A DNA stretch of 64,000 nt, from positions 930,001-994,000 of the forward strand of contig JAQOOI010000073.1 in NCBI GenBank assembly GCA_028554645.1, written 5' to 3'. The translations under genes and the position numbers were made by a program. This DNA is from Omphalotus guepiniiformis (taxonomy: Eukaryota > Basidiomycota > Agaricomycetes > Agaricales > Omphalotaceae). The number at the start of each line of letters is the position of its first letter. Positions within the stretch are counted from its first letter, which is position 1. Positions 48,001 through 59,762 of the stretch are shown in pieces. The notes beneath the pieces are model-generated. The model made no database searches, was not told where the DNA came from, and saw only the letters and a list, made by a program, of their open reading frames with translations.

Positions 48001-48514
48001 TGATGCTGTTGATGCTAAAGCTCATGTTGAGGAAGAGGAGAAGGAGGACGAAGAGCGGAGGAAGACGATTGACGCTGCGAGGTCTCTTGGTGGGAAGATG
48101 GCGGAGCTTGGTGATGCTTTGCAGAAGATATGGACGATGGGTATTTGGGAACTTGATGGCCTTGTCTCTCCACAGATAGATGCAGACGAGGATGAAGAGG
48201 AGGTCGATGGTGAACGGGATCTCGAGAATGAGATCAGGGTTCTTCTCGATGCTCTGGTCCTGTACCGACAGATATTCTCTTCGTCGATATCCGGATCTAT
48301 GTCGAACAGACATGGGTCTGGTGTCTCGATACTTTTGAGTCCTCCGCCGAGTCCGAGTCGACAGGATGAGAAGCTTCACTATGCTTTGCGCCGTGTGCTT
48401 GGCTCTACTGTGTTCGAGTCTGAAAATGAACAACTGGGAGGAGCTCTGGAAGATGCTAGAGATCGTGTGGTTGATATGTTGGTGGAATGTGAGCGCGCAG
48501 GGAGGTCGACGTGA
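45076..48514 (+). CDS. SRE1: SREBP/Sre1-type membrane-bound bHLH transcription factor
   Basis: Four exons, 45076-45781, 45832-46417, 46476-47491 and 47562-48514, join in frame to 1086 residues. The N-terminus is acidic and Ser-rich, as in activation domains. The basic helix-loop-helix starts KTSHTTIERRYRTNLNARI, with the SREBP-specific Tyr in ERRYR, and ends KANVLGKAVEYIR then VLKKREHRLKREQEGL. An acidic region and an AT-hook-like KRKRGRPRKV follow. Two hydrophobic segments, QYLLAAFALFSFF and IIQAFHLMVSLLVFVSIVTP, flank a short loop: the hairpin that anchors SREBPs in the ER. The C-terminal half is helical and acidic. In fungi Sre1 is cut under low sterol or oxygen and turns on ergosterol genes. 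The basic domain's loop is long, about 80 residues, and glycine/lysine-rich. Confidence 0.92.
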
Positions 48515-48749
48515 ATGTTTTGAGAGTATTTATCAAGTTTTTCTTATTTTTTTTTTGACATTGACATTGGTTTCGGAATTTTTTGTTGTGTAGTAAACAT
48601 TTATAATGATCTTGTGCTTAGAGATACGTACAATAAAGCTAACGATACAGTCAGTCGAATGATTCTGTGAGTAATATCTACATATAGGGTAGGGTACAGC
48701 TCATGAGTGTGCGCGTGAAAGAACGTATGTAGCCAGAGTATTTTGTTCG

Positions 48750-49716
48750 TTAACATTGTTGTCTTCGACTGTCCGTCGAGGTCTCGCCCATTGTCATGAG
48801 CCTGTTTTGAGCTTCGGCAAGTTTACTCTGCAGAGCTTCTTTCAAAACAGTTGTTCTGCGATACTTGAGGTAAGATCGGATGAAGTCGTTTGTTGCCCAA
48901 TGACCACGGTAGCGAGTGAGAAACTTGTATTTCCTATGAACCTGAGATAGTTGCCTCAATCAGGATGGTAGTCTTCAATCGATACAAGGAGTTCAATCAC
49001 CTTGTTCCGCACTTCGTTGAGTTTGTCCAATGGCTGTTTTGTAATAGGCAGTGTGCAGTCCACTGACTTCTCCTCAATCACAGCGCTGATGTATTTCTGA
49101 TAAAGAGTTTATTTAACATATCGTGATGAAGAAACAAAGAATGGGGTGATTTAATACCCACCTTCACTTTGTTATATTTGAATTCTGACCAGCCTAAGGC
49201 AGAACGCAGGTTGTAGCCACCACGATTGGGCTTGCCGACCGTCCCGCAAGGCTTAGGGATGGATCCGTCATCCGACTCAAGGTCATCAGAGTCATCGGAA
49301 GCAAGAGTGACTGAGCTAGATCTCCGCACAGCGTCAGCTCCCGTCGAAGTGCTTGGCCGCATTGCTGGACTGACACCATCTGAAGTAGTATGTGCGTTGA
49401 ATCGCTGTCGAGAGCTATGGTCCCCTCCAGCGTTCTGTGTGTCGCGACTAGGACATTCTTCGAACCCATCAGTGTCGAGGGAGTAAGCTCGGCGAGGATG
49501 AGAAGATGAAAGAGAGCTGGACATAGGGGAGGTATGAGGTGAAGCAGGAGAGGTCTGGTGCATGCCAGTGTCCCGAGAACTTCTACAGCTACGCATACGC
49601 TCTGCTCGAGGGGTGCGATGGGGCCCTAATGAGGATGGTACTGAGTTAAAGAAGATTTCAGTTTGGACGACAAAGACTGGCTGGGCATCTGTAAAAAGTC
49701 TGTGAAGTTCCATCAT
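48750..49716 (-). CDS. Uncharacterised protein, at least three exons
   Basis: On the minus strand the exon 49716 to about 49162 encodes a Ser/Arg-rich N-terminus (HRTPRAERMRSCRSSRDTGM) and then GGYNLRSALGWSEFKYNKVK. The next exon reads KYISAVIEEKSVDCTLPITK then PLDKLNEVRNK. The last, about 48950-48750, reads VHRKYKFLTRYRGHWATNDF, IRSYLKYRRTTVLKEALQSK and ends DSRRQQC. The WSEFKYNKVKKYI to YLKYRR core looks folded and helical. Splice borders are canonical and in phase. An upstream piece at 50237-50110 (SVASFLRPPGFGERTPYNSS, ending VEFES before a GTGAGA donor) may be a first exon, so the 5' end given here is provisional. No family recognised. Confidence 0.6.
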
Positions 49717-51570
49717 TCAAGGTGAGGCAAGCAAGCGAGATGATACCCTGCCTAGCATATCTTTCGGAGGTATTTAACTGCTCAAGGGTCTTTCATGATA
49801 ACGCGCGATAATTGGGACCGCCCTGGGATGCATTGCAGCGATGAAAGAAGGGTTCTTTGTTGAAAAAACGCGTTTCTATCACGGCGTAGGACTTGAAAGC
49901 TTGAAAGTTGAAAGAAGTCTGAAAGAAACAGATATTCAATTTCAAACTGACTCATTTCCGACGGAACTCTTTTCATTTTTCAACCTCCGAGTGAAAAAGG
50001 AAAGTTCCAAAATCCCAAGTTCAATGTTCATTGTCCTTTCCATACAGCAAGCACCTAAATTATCCAACGAAGACTTGGACTTAGTAGAGTGACGAAGGTT
50101 TGTCTCACCGATTCAAACTCTACTGCATCGTCATGATCTGGTTGAGAGGATGGACTGGAATTATAGGGTGTACGCTCTCCAAACCCTGGAGGACGCAGAA
50201 ATGAGGCAACACTTTGTACGAATGACTTGCATGTCAAACACCTTGCATTACGACGAGTTGAGATCTGGAGAAATCTTTGAGCTTCAATACCGTCGAATTC
50301 GAATCTTCAACACGAAAGCCCGAAGCTGAAGCTTTGAAGGTTTAAATATATACTATAATATACTATAAAGATGGTGAAGATTGACAAAGGGAATCTGTTT
50401 GATTCAGAGTCTTCGCTAAAAAGATACCGGACCCCTTAGTGAAGAAATATCCTTTGCTTTGAGAGAGAAACAAAGAAAGCCCAGATTTATAGGTAGGCGT
50501 GATGTCGACGAATGCACGGATGAGTCGTGGCGTGCAGGGCAACTTTTATGCGCGAATAATTTATAACTAGCGGTTGACTTCGTCAACTATAACCTTGCTG
50601 CCAGGTATTCTGATTCTCACAGATTCTGTTGGATATTGGGATATCAAGTCGATGTGCTCACCTGGGCATCTTCACGCTCACGGATATTCCCGTTTACCTG
50701 CTTTATCTTTCCTTTCGGCCTTATCTTTGCTTTATTCATTCTTGCTTTGTATGTAATCATTATATATGTAGCTAGAAATGCGAATATAATTCCCTGCGCG
50801 TTTGCCAGGGTCTTCTGCTTAAATCCCGAGTAGCGCCGTTGAACCCGCTATTCTAACATTGGATTTAACAGTCAAAGTAAGTTGGATCAAAGTGGCTAAC
50901 AGTGTTGAAAGTATCAAGCACAACATAAATTTATTTAGTCAAATTTGAGTGTACTTCATTGGCAGTTGCTGTCTTATCAGGCTGTTCCAAATGTACGAAA
51001 TGTCCTTCAAGGCCGCCGCTTTTAGCCCAAGAAAAACAAAGATGATGTGCGCCGAGTACACTACTTGAGACGGGAACAGCTTCCATGATCATAAAACGGT
51101 AGCAAAACGCCAAATGTATTGAGGGCGATGCACTCTATTTTATTGACAATTATTTGTTTTCTGCAGAGTCTCAGAATTATGAGATATGAGTACCTAGCTT
51201 ACAGCAAGGTGATTTTAAAACGCGTGTCAAAAGACTTCGAGTCTCTTGACTGACGATATAATTGCTCTACGACCTGTATACGAATATCACTCCGTTCTTG
51301 TTATATGTACAATACATTGTTTTGTCACATTTTGCAAAGAAATTCATGTCGCACGACAGTCATCGGTAAGTACAGTAGTGATCAGGATTGTGCGCATTCT
51401 GGTGCGGAACTTGAACTCGAAAACGAATTCCTTTTGAATATTTGTGCATTATGAGTAAATTTCTTCACAGTACATGCAATATCATCACATCCTTGAGCCG
51501 CCCGTTGTTATATGTGAGATACAATATAAATACCCTGTTCGTTCATGACTTCATAACTTCATCAAGTTCA
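49717..51570. other. 1.85 kb spacer with one possible exon
   Basis: Mostly AT-rich noncoding sequence. The only coding-like piece is 50110-50237 on the minus strand, possibly a 5' exon of the gene at 48750-49716. A tatacta-type direct repeat lies near 50347-50368. No other gene, RNA or transposon end was recognised. Confidence 0.45.
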
Positions 51571-53706
51571 TTACAAACCAACAGCAGTCAATAAGGCTGC
51601 GAAGTTCGGAGTACCTAGACCAGTGACAGGATCCCCTATAAATCAGAGATGTAAGTATAGACCTCAATATCAGAAAGAACATATGTTGGACTCACAGCCA
51701 GCACGTGCAGAGAAGCCATTGGTGCCACATCCTGGGTTGTCACCGGAGGTGATATCGAAGAATGCCTGAGGGTTCTCGTACAAGCTAATTAAATCACAAC
51801 TCAGTATGATGTATAGCAAGAACTCAATATAAATCACGCACAAGGGGTTCAAGAATCCAAGAACGGGCTTCCCAGCAGCGATGAGGCGGTCGTTGATCAA
51901 AGATATGACACTAGCAAAGATGGGACTGGAGCACGAAGTTCCGTCAACTAAACCAGCCTGGCCACCATCGACAATCTCGACGTCAACTCCTTGGGCAGCG
52001 ACATCAGGGAAACCACGTCCGTTCGGGTTGAACTTGCCAGAGTTGGTGCTGCCAAGTGCGGTAAGGAAGGTAGAGACAGCAGAAGTTTGGAATGACGCAG
52101 TGCTAAAGACGTCGGAGAAACCTCCGCTGCTGAAGCTAGCTGCAGTCTCGGAGACGCGCTGGGTAGCACCGACAGCGGTCACGAAGGGGCAGGAGCCTGG
52201 GAATGCGGGGATGAAAGTGGTGCAGGATTGAGATTGGCCACCAGCAACACCACCGTCACCTACAATTTCACGATTCCGTTAAGCTCCTGACCATAAACCG
52301 GGAAGGGATTCACTGACCAGAAGCAAAGAGAATTGATACACCGCGGGCACCGAGGGTCATGTAGGAATTGCAAACACGGCTGTGATATCACGAGATCAAT
52401 AGCTGATAACTCTTATCAATGCTGAAAGCGTCATACGTAGCCAAAGTCGATCCAAGATCAGGCTCCGAGAATCCGTAACTAGTAGTCAATACCTTCATAG
52501 TCATTAGTATGGTTTTCTGAAGCATCTCAGGGTACTCACTTGAGGAGGTGCGGTCTCTGCGTTCAAGAAGTTGATGATATCAATGAACCCATTGACTCCG
52601 TCCTGGTTATTGTCACCGACAGAGACGAAGAAGGTCGGCACCCCGGTAGCAACTCCGACAGTGTATTGAATGTCAAGGTTCTAAGTATATCAAGTGACAG
52701 TGAGAAACAAGCTTTATCAAATTCACACCAACACTCACAGCTTCGATACCGGCTTCGTTTGTACCCTGAAGATTTTGACCTCCATCAAGAGTTTGGACAG
52801 TGAAGGTAGTGGTGGACGGAATATCAGGTCGCAGGTTGACCAAGAAAGTCCTCAGATCTGCAGTCTACCATGCGATCAGCTAATGCAGAAAATCGAGGTG
52901 ACACTCGACCTACCTGAGCAAATTGATCAATAAAGCCGGAAACGCCGAGATGGTTAGAAGATTGGGTAGCTGCAGTTGTGGGAATCCCATACAGCGCCTG
53001 CAAACAAGCAGGGGTAACAACGGAGTTACATGAGGATGGTGCTGTGTTAGCTCGTGCCGTGACGTTGGTGGACGGTATTGGTGCCGACATGACGGGCCTC
53101 GCTTTAATGGGCGGGGTAAATGCGGTAGTTGGGTGCACCAAGTCGACATGTTGCAGAAGATCTGTCGGGAGGGAGTACGCCAAAGTACGGATAGAACGTT
53201 CGCCGCTCTCGACGTGAACGAAAGTTTCGAATTTGGCGTTAAGGAGTTCGTTAACAGTCGACACTGGGGCAGTGAATGCTAGCCAGTCCCCAAAAGGTCC
53301 GTCTGCCTTGACATCTGAGATGCCGGCAGCATTCAACCACTCAGTGACAGCAGAAACTGTCTCGGGAGTAGGAGCCGCGAAGGCTTTCACCTGCAAAGCC
53401 AAGGTCATGGATTCAACATGCAGGGTAGTGAAGATCAAGACCTACTTCGTCTGCTGTAAGATGCTGGCCATACAAAGCACTGCTCGGTGTGCTGACGTCG
53501 AACAGCGCCTTCTCAAGACCTGGCATATCCTGAGCTGTTAGCGCGACCCTTAGCTTGAGCATGGTATCACCGCTAGGTGCTCCCGCACTCGCGAAAGCGT
53601 TTGGAAGCGCGCGCTGTTCATGTACAGCCATAGCTCTACGAGTAGGCGTACCGGATACGAACGCGGTAGCGACGGCGAAAACAGCATAGGATAGCAGGCG
53701 AACCAT
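51571..53706 (-). CDS. Sedolisin (S53) tripeptidyl-peptidase, secreted
   Basis: The ATG at 53706 begins MVRLLSYAVFAVATAFVSGT, a signal peptide. The pro-domain has LKLRVALTAQDMPGLEKALF and SALYGQHLTADEV, then VKAFAAPTPETVSAVTEWLN and VSTVNELLNAKF. The catalytic part begins VTPACLQALYGIPTT. EAGIEANLDIQY supplies the Glu and Asp of the E-x3-D pair. GDGGV and SCPFVTAVGATQ follow. GTSCSSPIFASVISLIND carries the Ser of the SGTSxSxP signature. The end is DPVTGLGTPNFAALLTAVGL, stop 51571-51573. About nine exons. Family members work at acid pH outside the cell and release tripeptides. All catalytic residues are present, so the enzyme should be active after self-removal of the pro-domain. Confidence 0.93.
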
Positions 53707-55560
53707 GTTTCCAGACAGCGGATGCGGGGCCACCTGAGAGGATGAATTTTGATGGGGTTTCTGGTGACTTTTATAGAGGTCGTCTGCAACGGGTTCAAGC
53801 CGGAGTTTTGCTATCAGGCATCAAGAGAGGTAGGGAAGTAACGTGAAGCACGAGGGGCGAGCAAAGATAAGCAAGAATAGTCAAGCTGTTCAATCACATA
53901 GAAGCATATGCAATGACAATCTTTATGCATCTATGGAAGTAGTGTGCTCGCCCCATGAAGAGGCTTCTGATGATATCGAGGCGCACTGATCAAAGCGACA
54001 AATCAGCCTAGGCACGTACAGTTGTAGACTAAATTTCACATACTAATATATTCTTGATGATGGAATATCTAAAGCCAGCGTTAAGGATCTTCAGAGCAAT
54101 GTGAGCAGTCGATAGATCGAACAACTGACAATAGTAGAGCACATGAGAAAGGAACTGAATGACGAGGTTGGCCTCTCACGCTTATGAGAATTTCCCTGCA
54201 TTAACGGAAAACGCAGAAGAGAGGCATGAATCATCTCGCCGAAGTTAATCAATGACCATGCCATATCAGACGCCTCACGCTGTAGAGCGATATTCGATAG
54301 AAATAGGATGTGGTATGGTTTCGGACGCAATGCGAGCGACCCGACACGATGCCAGGAACGATGGATCGTAAGGAAGTTTCTATCCGCTTAGCCATGGATC
54401 GTCTGAGCTCGGTAGAGTCCACTCGAAATGACTTTGTATAACCGGAAGTTCCCTCGGATATATGAAAATTGTCTTCAACTGCATAGGGACGGAAAAATGC
54501 GACCCGGTGACATCATGTCAATTCAAAATCGAAAAAGAATGCAACTAGTTGCAGCGCGTTGTACACCGTGTATCGCCTGCTAGACTCGAAACCCGGTCAA
54601 CGAGAGATAACGGAGCACCGGACGAAAGAATTGAGTAGACGAGAATAGCCCCGCATGCAGGGCAGTTGTAAATATAGAGGGCACACGACTTTTGTGTGAA
54701 AACGAAGCTAAAAGCCAAGCCCTTTCAACAGCTGGCCATTTGCTGCTGAGAGTTCGTGATGGCTTCGTGATGGCTGCCGCTGCATATGGTTCTAGTCCAG
54801 AGAGTGTTGAAGAAGACAGTAGGAATACCCATTATCACCAGCACATATGACGGCGGAAATGAGATAAGACCTTTATCAACATCGCGGTGAGCGTGCAGTC
54901 CCTAAGTTCAGGGAAACGGAGTTAATCGGTATGGGTATGTCGCCTGAGAGCAAGGAACTCAATTATGACCAGTCACAGCACGAATAGAAAGCAGCAAGTA
55001 CTTTTCTACCTTTGTAGACTGTAGGGCTTCTGGTAGAAAATGGTTGCACATATCTTGCAATTGATTCGGCCGTTTTTAGATCCACAAGATAGAAGTTGGA
55101 ACTCGAACAAGACTGGAAGTTGGGGTCCATGAGAAACTCTGGGGAGCCAAGACGATACTTTACTCGTACTGGACAATTTGAGGCTTGTAAGAATAGACTT
55201 CTCACTTGGCGAGCTCTCCTCATCGGAGGGTTAAGTTTGGCCATACGGGATAAGCAGGACTCGGATTCGATCGCGACGGACGTTGGAACTTGAGAGCGTA
55301 GAAGGACCGGTCCCTGCCGCATCTCAAGCTCATAATGAAGCAGCGGTCGAAGATGAGCTCAGTGAGAAGCACAGGGAATCATCGCGAGAGCCATTCTCGT
55401 TGAAGAACAAGTTATGAAGAGTTACAAATCTACTGTAAAGTACAAAAGAGCATGTAGGCTGGGAATATATTGCTTCATATGGACAGCTTGTTCTACAACA
55501 CGTGTTCGGGTACAGCGCGCGCTTGTGCTGAGTGCTCTCTCTCTTGCTAAAAGTATCTCT
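53707..55560. other. 1.85 kb spacer
   Basis: Divergent region between the sedolisin (minus) and Su(z)12-like (plus) genes. A minus-strand frame at 54963-55322 (119 codons) has some coding flavour (VRVKYRLGSPEFLMDP) but no family or splice support. A CACGTG lies at 55499-55504. No gene called. Confidence 0.4.
55499..55504. promoter_or_regulatory. CACGTG E-box upstream of the Su(z)12-like gene
   Basis: A palindromic ACACGTGT core 57 bp before the ATG at 55561. A potential bHLH site; it may be chance. Confidence 0.25.
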
Positions 55561-58198
55561 ATGTCAGATCATCATGCCAGAAAGCAGGCAAATCCATTTC
55601 CCTTCAGTAACTACGCTGGACCTAGTGGATCAAGTCTCAACGAACGTGGCTCACGTATTGCAGAGTCTTCATCATCTACGAGTCGATTAGCTGCTAGTTC
55701 TTCTGCGTGGCGACCTCAATCGGGACCTCGGATTGCTCATCCTTTGAGGTTTGCTAAGTCTGCTCGAAAGTATGATACAGCACCCTCGGGATCGTCTACA
55801 CCCGTGCGACAGGATATGTCTCCTATTGGACATGCGAGTCTAGCGCTTTTCAAAACCGCGCGCAAATCGTCTGCCTCTGTACCGGTACCTGAGTTTACTC
55901 TCTAGGATACTTGCTGTGTGACGTATGATTACTCTTAGATCTCTAGCACGCAATCCAACTATACGATGCCCAACTCTTCTCACTCGCGTCCCGGGGATAT
56001 GGGAGTCGGTCAGTAATCCATGAGAAGGATCTGCTTCGATAGTACCATGTTCACTTGCTCTCACTTCTAGTCACAGCTAGAAAGTCTTCTCACACCCGAC
56101 CCCCATCGTACTTACAATCTTCTCGTGATGGAGATGCTACGAATCGGAGACGCACGCTCATGCTCCCAACTCCGAACAATAAGCCTATTGTCACCAAATC
56201 TCGTTCATCTCTCGCCCCACGTTGGCAATTAGAAGAAGATACCCGGAGAACCTACAGGAAAGGCGCTGCTAGTGGCATGCTCGCTATGGATAGTGGCAGA
56301 AGACAAACCATGTCGGCAAAATCTAGCTCAACATGGACCGCGATTCCGCGGGGTGGTTACAAGTCGACGCATACTAAAGATCGCCCCCGCTCCTATATCG
56401 ACCGAAACTTTCGTCGTAGGATTGAGGGCGACGAATCTAGTGATTCTGATATGGACCTAGCACCGCCGTCTATGCTTCTGGAGGCAAGGACAGCTCGAAA
56501 ACAACGTGTACTACCCAATCCCCTGCCTAGATCCATGGAATCGGAAGATGAGGTAGTCTATAACGTTAGTTCTGAAGACTCGCAAGGAGCGTCAGCGCCA
56601 AGAATACCAACGGCGACAAGGTCAGCGAGGAAGTTACAGTCATTGGGTTCTGACGCGTATTCCGATGAGCTCGATGAGCTCGACGAGGACAATTCTTCTT
56701 CATCGGAACGTAATCTGAACTCTGTAGGTCCACAATCAGAAACCGATTCGGACAATGATGAAGGTGCTGGCGGAGATGAAGATATTTCACTCGGAGGGGT
56801 CCGTGACCAAACCCTGGACGAGAACACTCCTTCGCCTGCACTTCTAGATGCCATAAAACCCTTTCTTCCTACACTTACTCGACGACACCTGCCGTTTCTC
56901 CCGCGAAATCTCCGTAACGGTTTTCAAGCAAGATGCAGGACAGGCGGAATTATGACTGCTCCGATACTAAATGAGCATGTAATACTTCAAGTTATGTATG
57001 AAAGCGAAGCTGATAATAGCAGCTTTACAATTACCTTTGACGCTTGGCAATGTCCTATATGTCGACTTTTAGGGATGCTTGAAACAAGGCAGATGCTTGA
57101 AAAACATCTAGATTGGGATCATCCTGAAATTCAAGTTATCTGGCTCAAAGTTAAGGACGAAGATATGGTAAGAGATTTGTCCTTTTCACCCCCGGTGCAT
57201 TTAAAATGATGTTCGGTACTGTATAGTGGCGGTTGATACTTACCTTTCCTGAAAGAATCACGCCAAATCCTGAGGAGGATCAGTTGCTTAGCCGTTTTGC
57301 CTACGCTACTCGTATTGGACAAACTACGTCGACAGTGCTAGAAGATCCTGCCAGGGCATCGAGTACCTTTACGTTATCAACCCAGAAAGACGAAGATGAT
57401 GGTTTTTCTCTTCCTGGTTCCGTAGGTACTTCGCCACCCATCTCTCGCGATCCTACACCGTTTCCCGCGAGACTGAAGTATCGCTCTCCGTCTCCGACAC
57501 CCCTTTCCTCTATACCCGACACCACCAGAGGGCGATCTATCACAGCCAAAAGTACTAGCGGTGTCCCACAACGACCACGCGATCCGCGTTTTCCTACACC
57601 CCCACCTCCTGATGACCCTCTCGGTCCAGCAGCGCGACCGTGGTCACCAAATTTTTTCCCTGCCAAATCCGAAGATGGCTCAATTACGATTCATTACTCT
57701 TGCCGCCCAGGCGGTCCGAAACTATACGATCTTCTTGGTACATTACCTATGGATCAATTTGGTGTTCTCTCTTGGGCTGTCTTAGATAGAGAAGCTGAGA
57801 TTATCGAATGTGATGATATTCGAGATGAGCACAAAGTCATGCATGCTCTTTGGGCGAGGTGGATTATATTGAACAGGTTAGTAAGATCTTCGCCATGGTA
57901 CTCTATTGCTGTTGACTCACAAGAGGGTTTAGGAAAGTCTTCATTTCTGACTACTTTCTTGGTACAATGGCGTTTGTGAAAGAATATTGGAAGATGATTC
58001 ACCGTGCTGCAGGTTGGAGCGCACTGCGGTATTGGTTATTGGTGAGTATCCTCGTTGCTCTTTAAGGTAGCGTCCTACTGATTATAAACTTCTGTGAAAC
58101 AGATGCTTCTTGCGAATAGATATCTGAACGGCTCTGAGGTAGCAAAGGTGCTCCAAAGCTACGAAAAAATGACCGGAATGGACTCTTGGTACGAGTAA
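55561..58198 (+). CDS. Su(z)12-like Polycomb (PRC2) subunit with VEFS box
   Basis: Five exons, 55561-55892, 56081-57167, 57227-57876, 57933-58041 and 58103-58198, join in frame to 757 residues. The first 300 residues are Ser/Arg-rich and probably disordered, with repeated KTARKSS and EARTARKQR pieces and an acidic stretch. A C2H2 finger follows: CPICRLLGMLETRQMLEKHL with DWDH giving the second His. After a Pro-rich spacer comes the VEFS box: CRPGGPKLYDLLGTLPMDQF, VLSWAVLDREAEI, KVMHALWARWIILNRKVF, MAFVKEYWKMIHRAAGWSAL and YLNGSEVAKVLQSYEKMTGM, ending DSWYE. Finger plus VEFS box is the Su(z)12 arrangement; it binds and activates the E(z) H3K27 methyltransferase. The first intron (188 bp, GTTTAC donor) is the least certain. 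Confidence 0.88.
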
Positions 58199-58585
58199 TG
58201 CTAGTTTTCTCTCGACCGGTACAACGCCTAGAGTACTTTAGTCCGATTCACCATTGCGCCGGGCGTAACGTCCAAGGGGGCAGCGCGGAACGTGACTCAA
58301 TATTGTCACAATCTGTCATGGCCCAAGCGCTCAAGTATAACGATTATTTTGATTATTTTGTACCAGTGTAGATGCGCCTGGCACGGTGGCTAGAGAAGAG
58401 CTTCGAGTGGGTAACGTCGAGTTTCCTTATCTTGAGATCCAGCAGGACTGGGATAGGGTACATGCAGAAGCCGTAATACTTTCTGAATCTAAAGTAATTT
58501 GGAACTTCTCTACACTTTTTCGGACTACTGAGTCAGCTTTGACGCGTGAGTAAATACTTGAGTGACCTCTCGTCCTCCTTTTGAC
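58199..58585. other. Native upstream region of the gene at 59767
   Basis: Short spacer after the Su(z)12-like stop. Its last 30 bases are pyrimidine-rich (CCTCTCGTCCTCCTTTT), like a leader or promoter tract, and abut the left target-site copy. Before the transposon arrived this was directly joined to the start codon now at 59767. Confidence 0.55.
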
Positions 58586-58593
58586 CGCCATGT
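58586..58593. repeat. Left target-site duplication of the outer transposon
   Basis: CGCCATGT, repeated exactly at 59763-59770. The ATG inside it is a copy of the downstream gene's start codon. Confidence 0.9.
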
Positions 58594-59762
58594 TAGGGTT
58601 TGGTGAGCAAATAAACCCCGAGTTACTAACATGTTATTAACATGAGCCCTCCCAGGAGCATTGTTCACGCTAGTTATTAACATTTGCTCACAAATCTTGT
58701 GAAAAATGATAATAACAAGTGAAAAATACAATTTCTAACATGTGAGAAATAAAATGTGTGTGACAATTAGTTAGAAATGGTGCTTTAGGCAATCTCAGCC
58801 AAGTAGTAGGCCAGTTGTCAGTACTTCAGTGCAATAAGCTCTCTGTCAATGGTGATTTATCAGTCAAAAAGTCATAAGTGGTAGCAGATTTTACATGATG
58901 GCAGATCTTTTCAGGTAACTGTGCTCGCTAGAAATGCCTTGGGAGGACTGCCCTGTGGCTAAGGCTCCAACCGTACTGTATAGTATACTGTCTATATACG
59001 GTTAATACCGTATGTGTAAGCGTATATGTCTAGGCTCTGAGGGTGAATTTAAATATACAGTATTTATACAGCGTATACAGTATATACAAATGACCGGCCC
59101 ATGAGTAATTTCTGGCTAAGTTTACACCTAAAAAATCACTTATTTGTAACCAAAATTGCCTAAGAGCGACAAGTTTTGGGGCTACATCTTCGGCACTCAA
59201 GCTTGCCACCTTCTACCGAGAGGAAAGAATACCTTTCCAACTCCGCTTGAAGAACCTCCCCCGGACAATGTATGCCGGCAGCCCGGGTGCGGAGGGTTCG
59301 CCTCCTCTCAGAGTCACAGCAAGCTACTCATTCACTGGGTATACAGTATGTGGGGCAGATACACACCCTGAGTGCCTTCACACTGTAAATGAACTGTTGA
59401 GAGTCCAGGGAAATTGTTTTTTAAATCTGATAACGTGATTAGTGTATATTATACATTTAAAACAGTTTATAGATGGTATACAAACTGTATCTGTATATTT
59501 ACACTCCGGACCCTATACATATATGGTACGGTTGGAGCCTTACCTGTGGCCGTGAGCGTTTTTCCAACTTTTGGTCATGGCATGTCAATGAAGAAAGTCA
59601 AAAATCACTCAAATTTCGCCTCAGAGCGCAATATAAAAGCTGAATTTTTCACAATTTCTAACAGGCCTTGGAAGACCCTCGAGTTAGTAACAAGTTATTA
59701 ACGTGTTAATAACAATGTGAATAAATCGTGTGAGCAAATAACCAATTTTTCGCCAGACCCTA
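58594..59762. mobile_element. Outer hAT-like non-autonomous transposon
   Basis: 1169 bp. Its ends are inverted: the left is TAGGGTTTGGTGA and the right, on the other strand, TAGGGTCTGGCGA, 11 of 13 bases alike. It is bounded by perfect 8-bp copies of CGCCATGT (58586-58593 and 59763-59770). TAGGG/CAGGG ends with 8-bp duplications are typical of the hAT superfamily. No transposase frame is present, so it is a MITE-like or deletion derivative that moved in trans. Without the element nested in it, it would be about 578 bp. Short GTTATTAAC and GTGAGCAAATAA motifs recur near both ends and may be transposase-binding subterminal repeats. Confidence 0.88.
58960..59542. mobile_element. Inner hAT-like element nested in the outer one
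   Basis: 583 bp. It has a perfect 17-bp terminal inverted repeat, TAAGGCTCCAACCGTAC, at 58960-58976 and, reversed, at 59526-59542. Perfect 8-bp target copies CCTGTGGC flank it (58952-58959 and 59543-59550). It contains many GTATAC/TATACAGTAT palindromic motifs and no coding frame. The TIR differs from that of the outer element, so it belongs to another family. It must have inserted after the outer one. Confidence 0.9.

Noticed and set aside
47654..48433. 259-codon open frame on the minus strand
   Set aside because: It lies fully antisense to the last exon of the SREBP-like gene, whose acidic codon use naturally leaves the opposite strand open. No family resemblance or own splice structure.
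54963..55322. 119-codon minus-strand frame with some coding flavour
   Set aside because: No homology that I recognise, no splice partners, and isolated within a gene-poor stretch.
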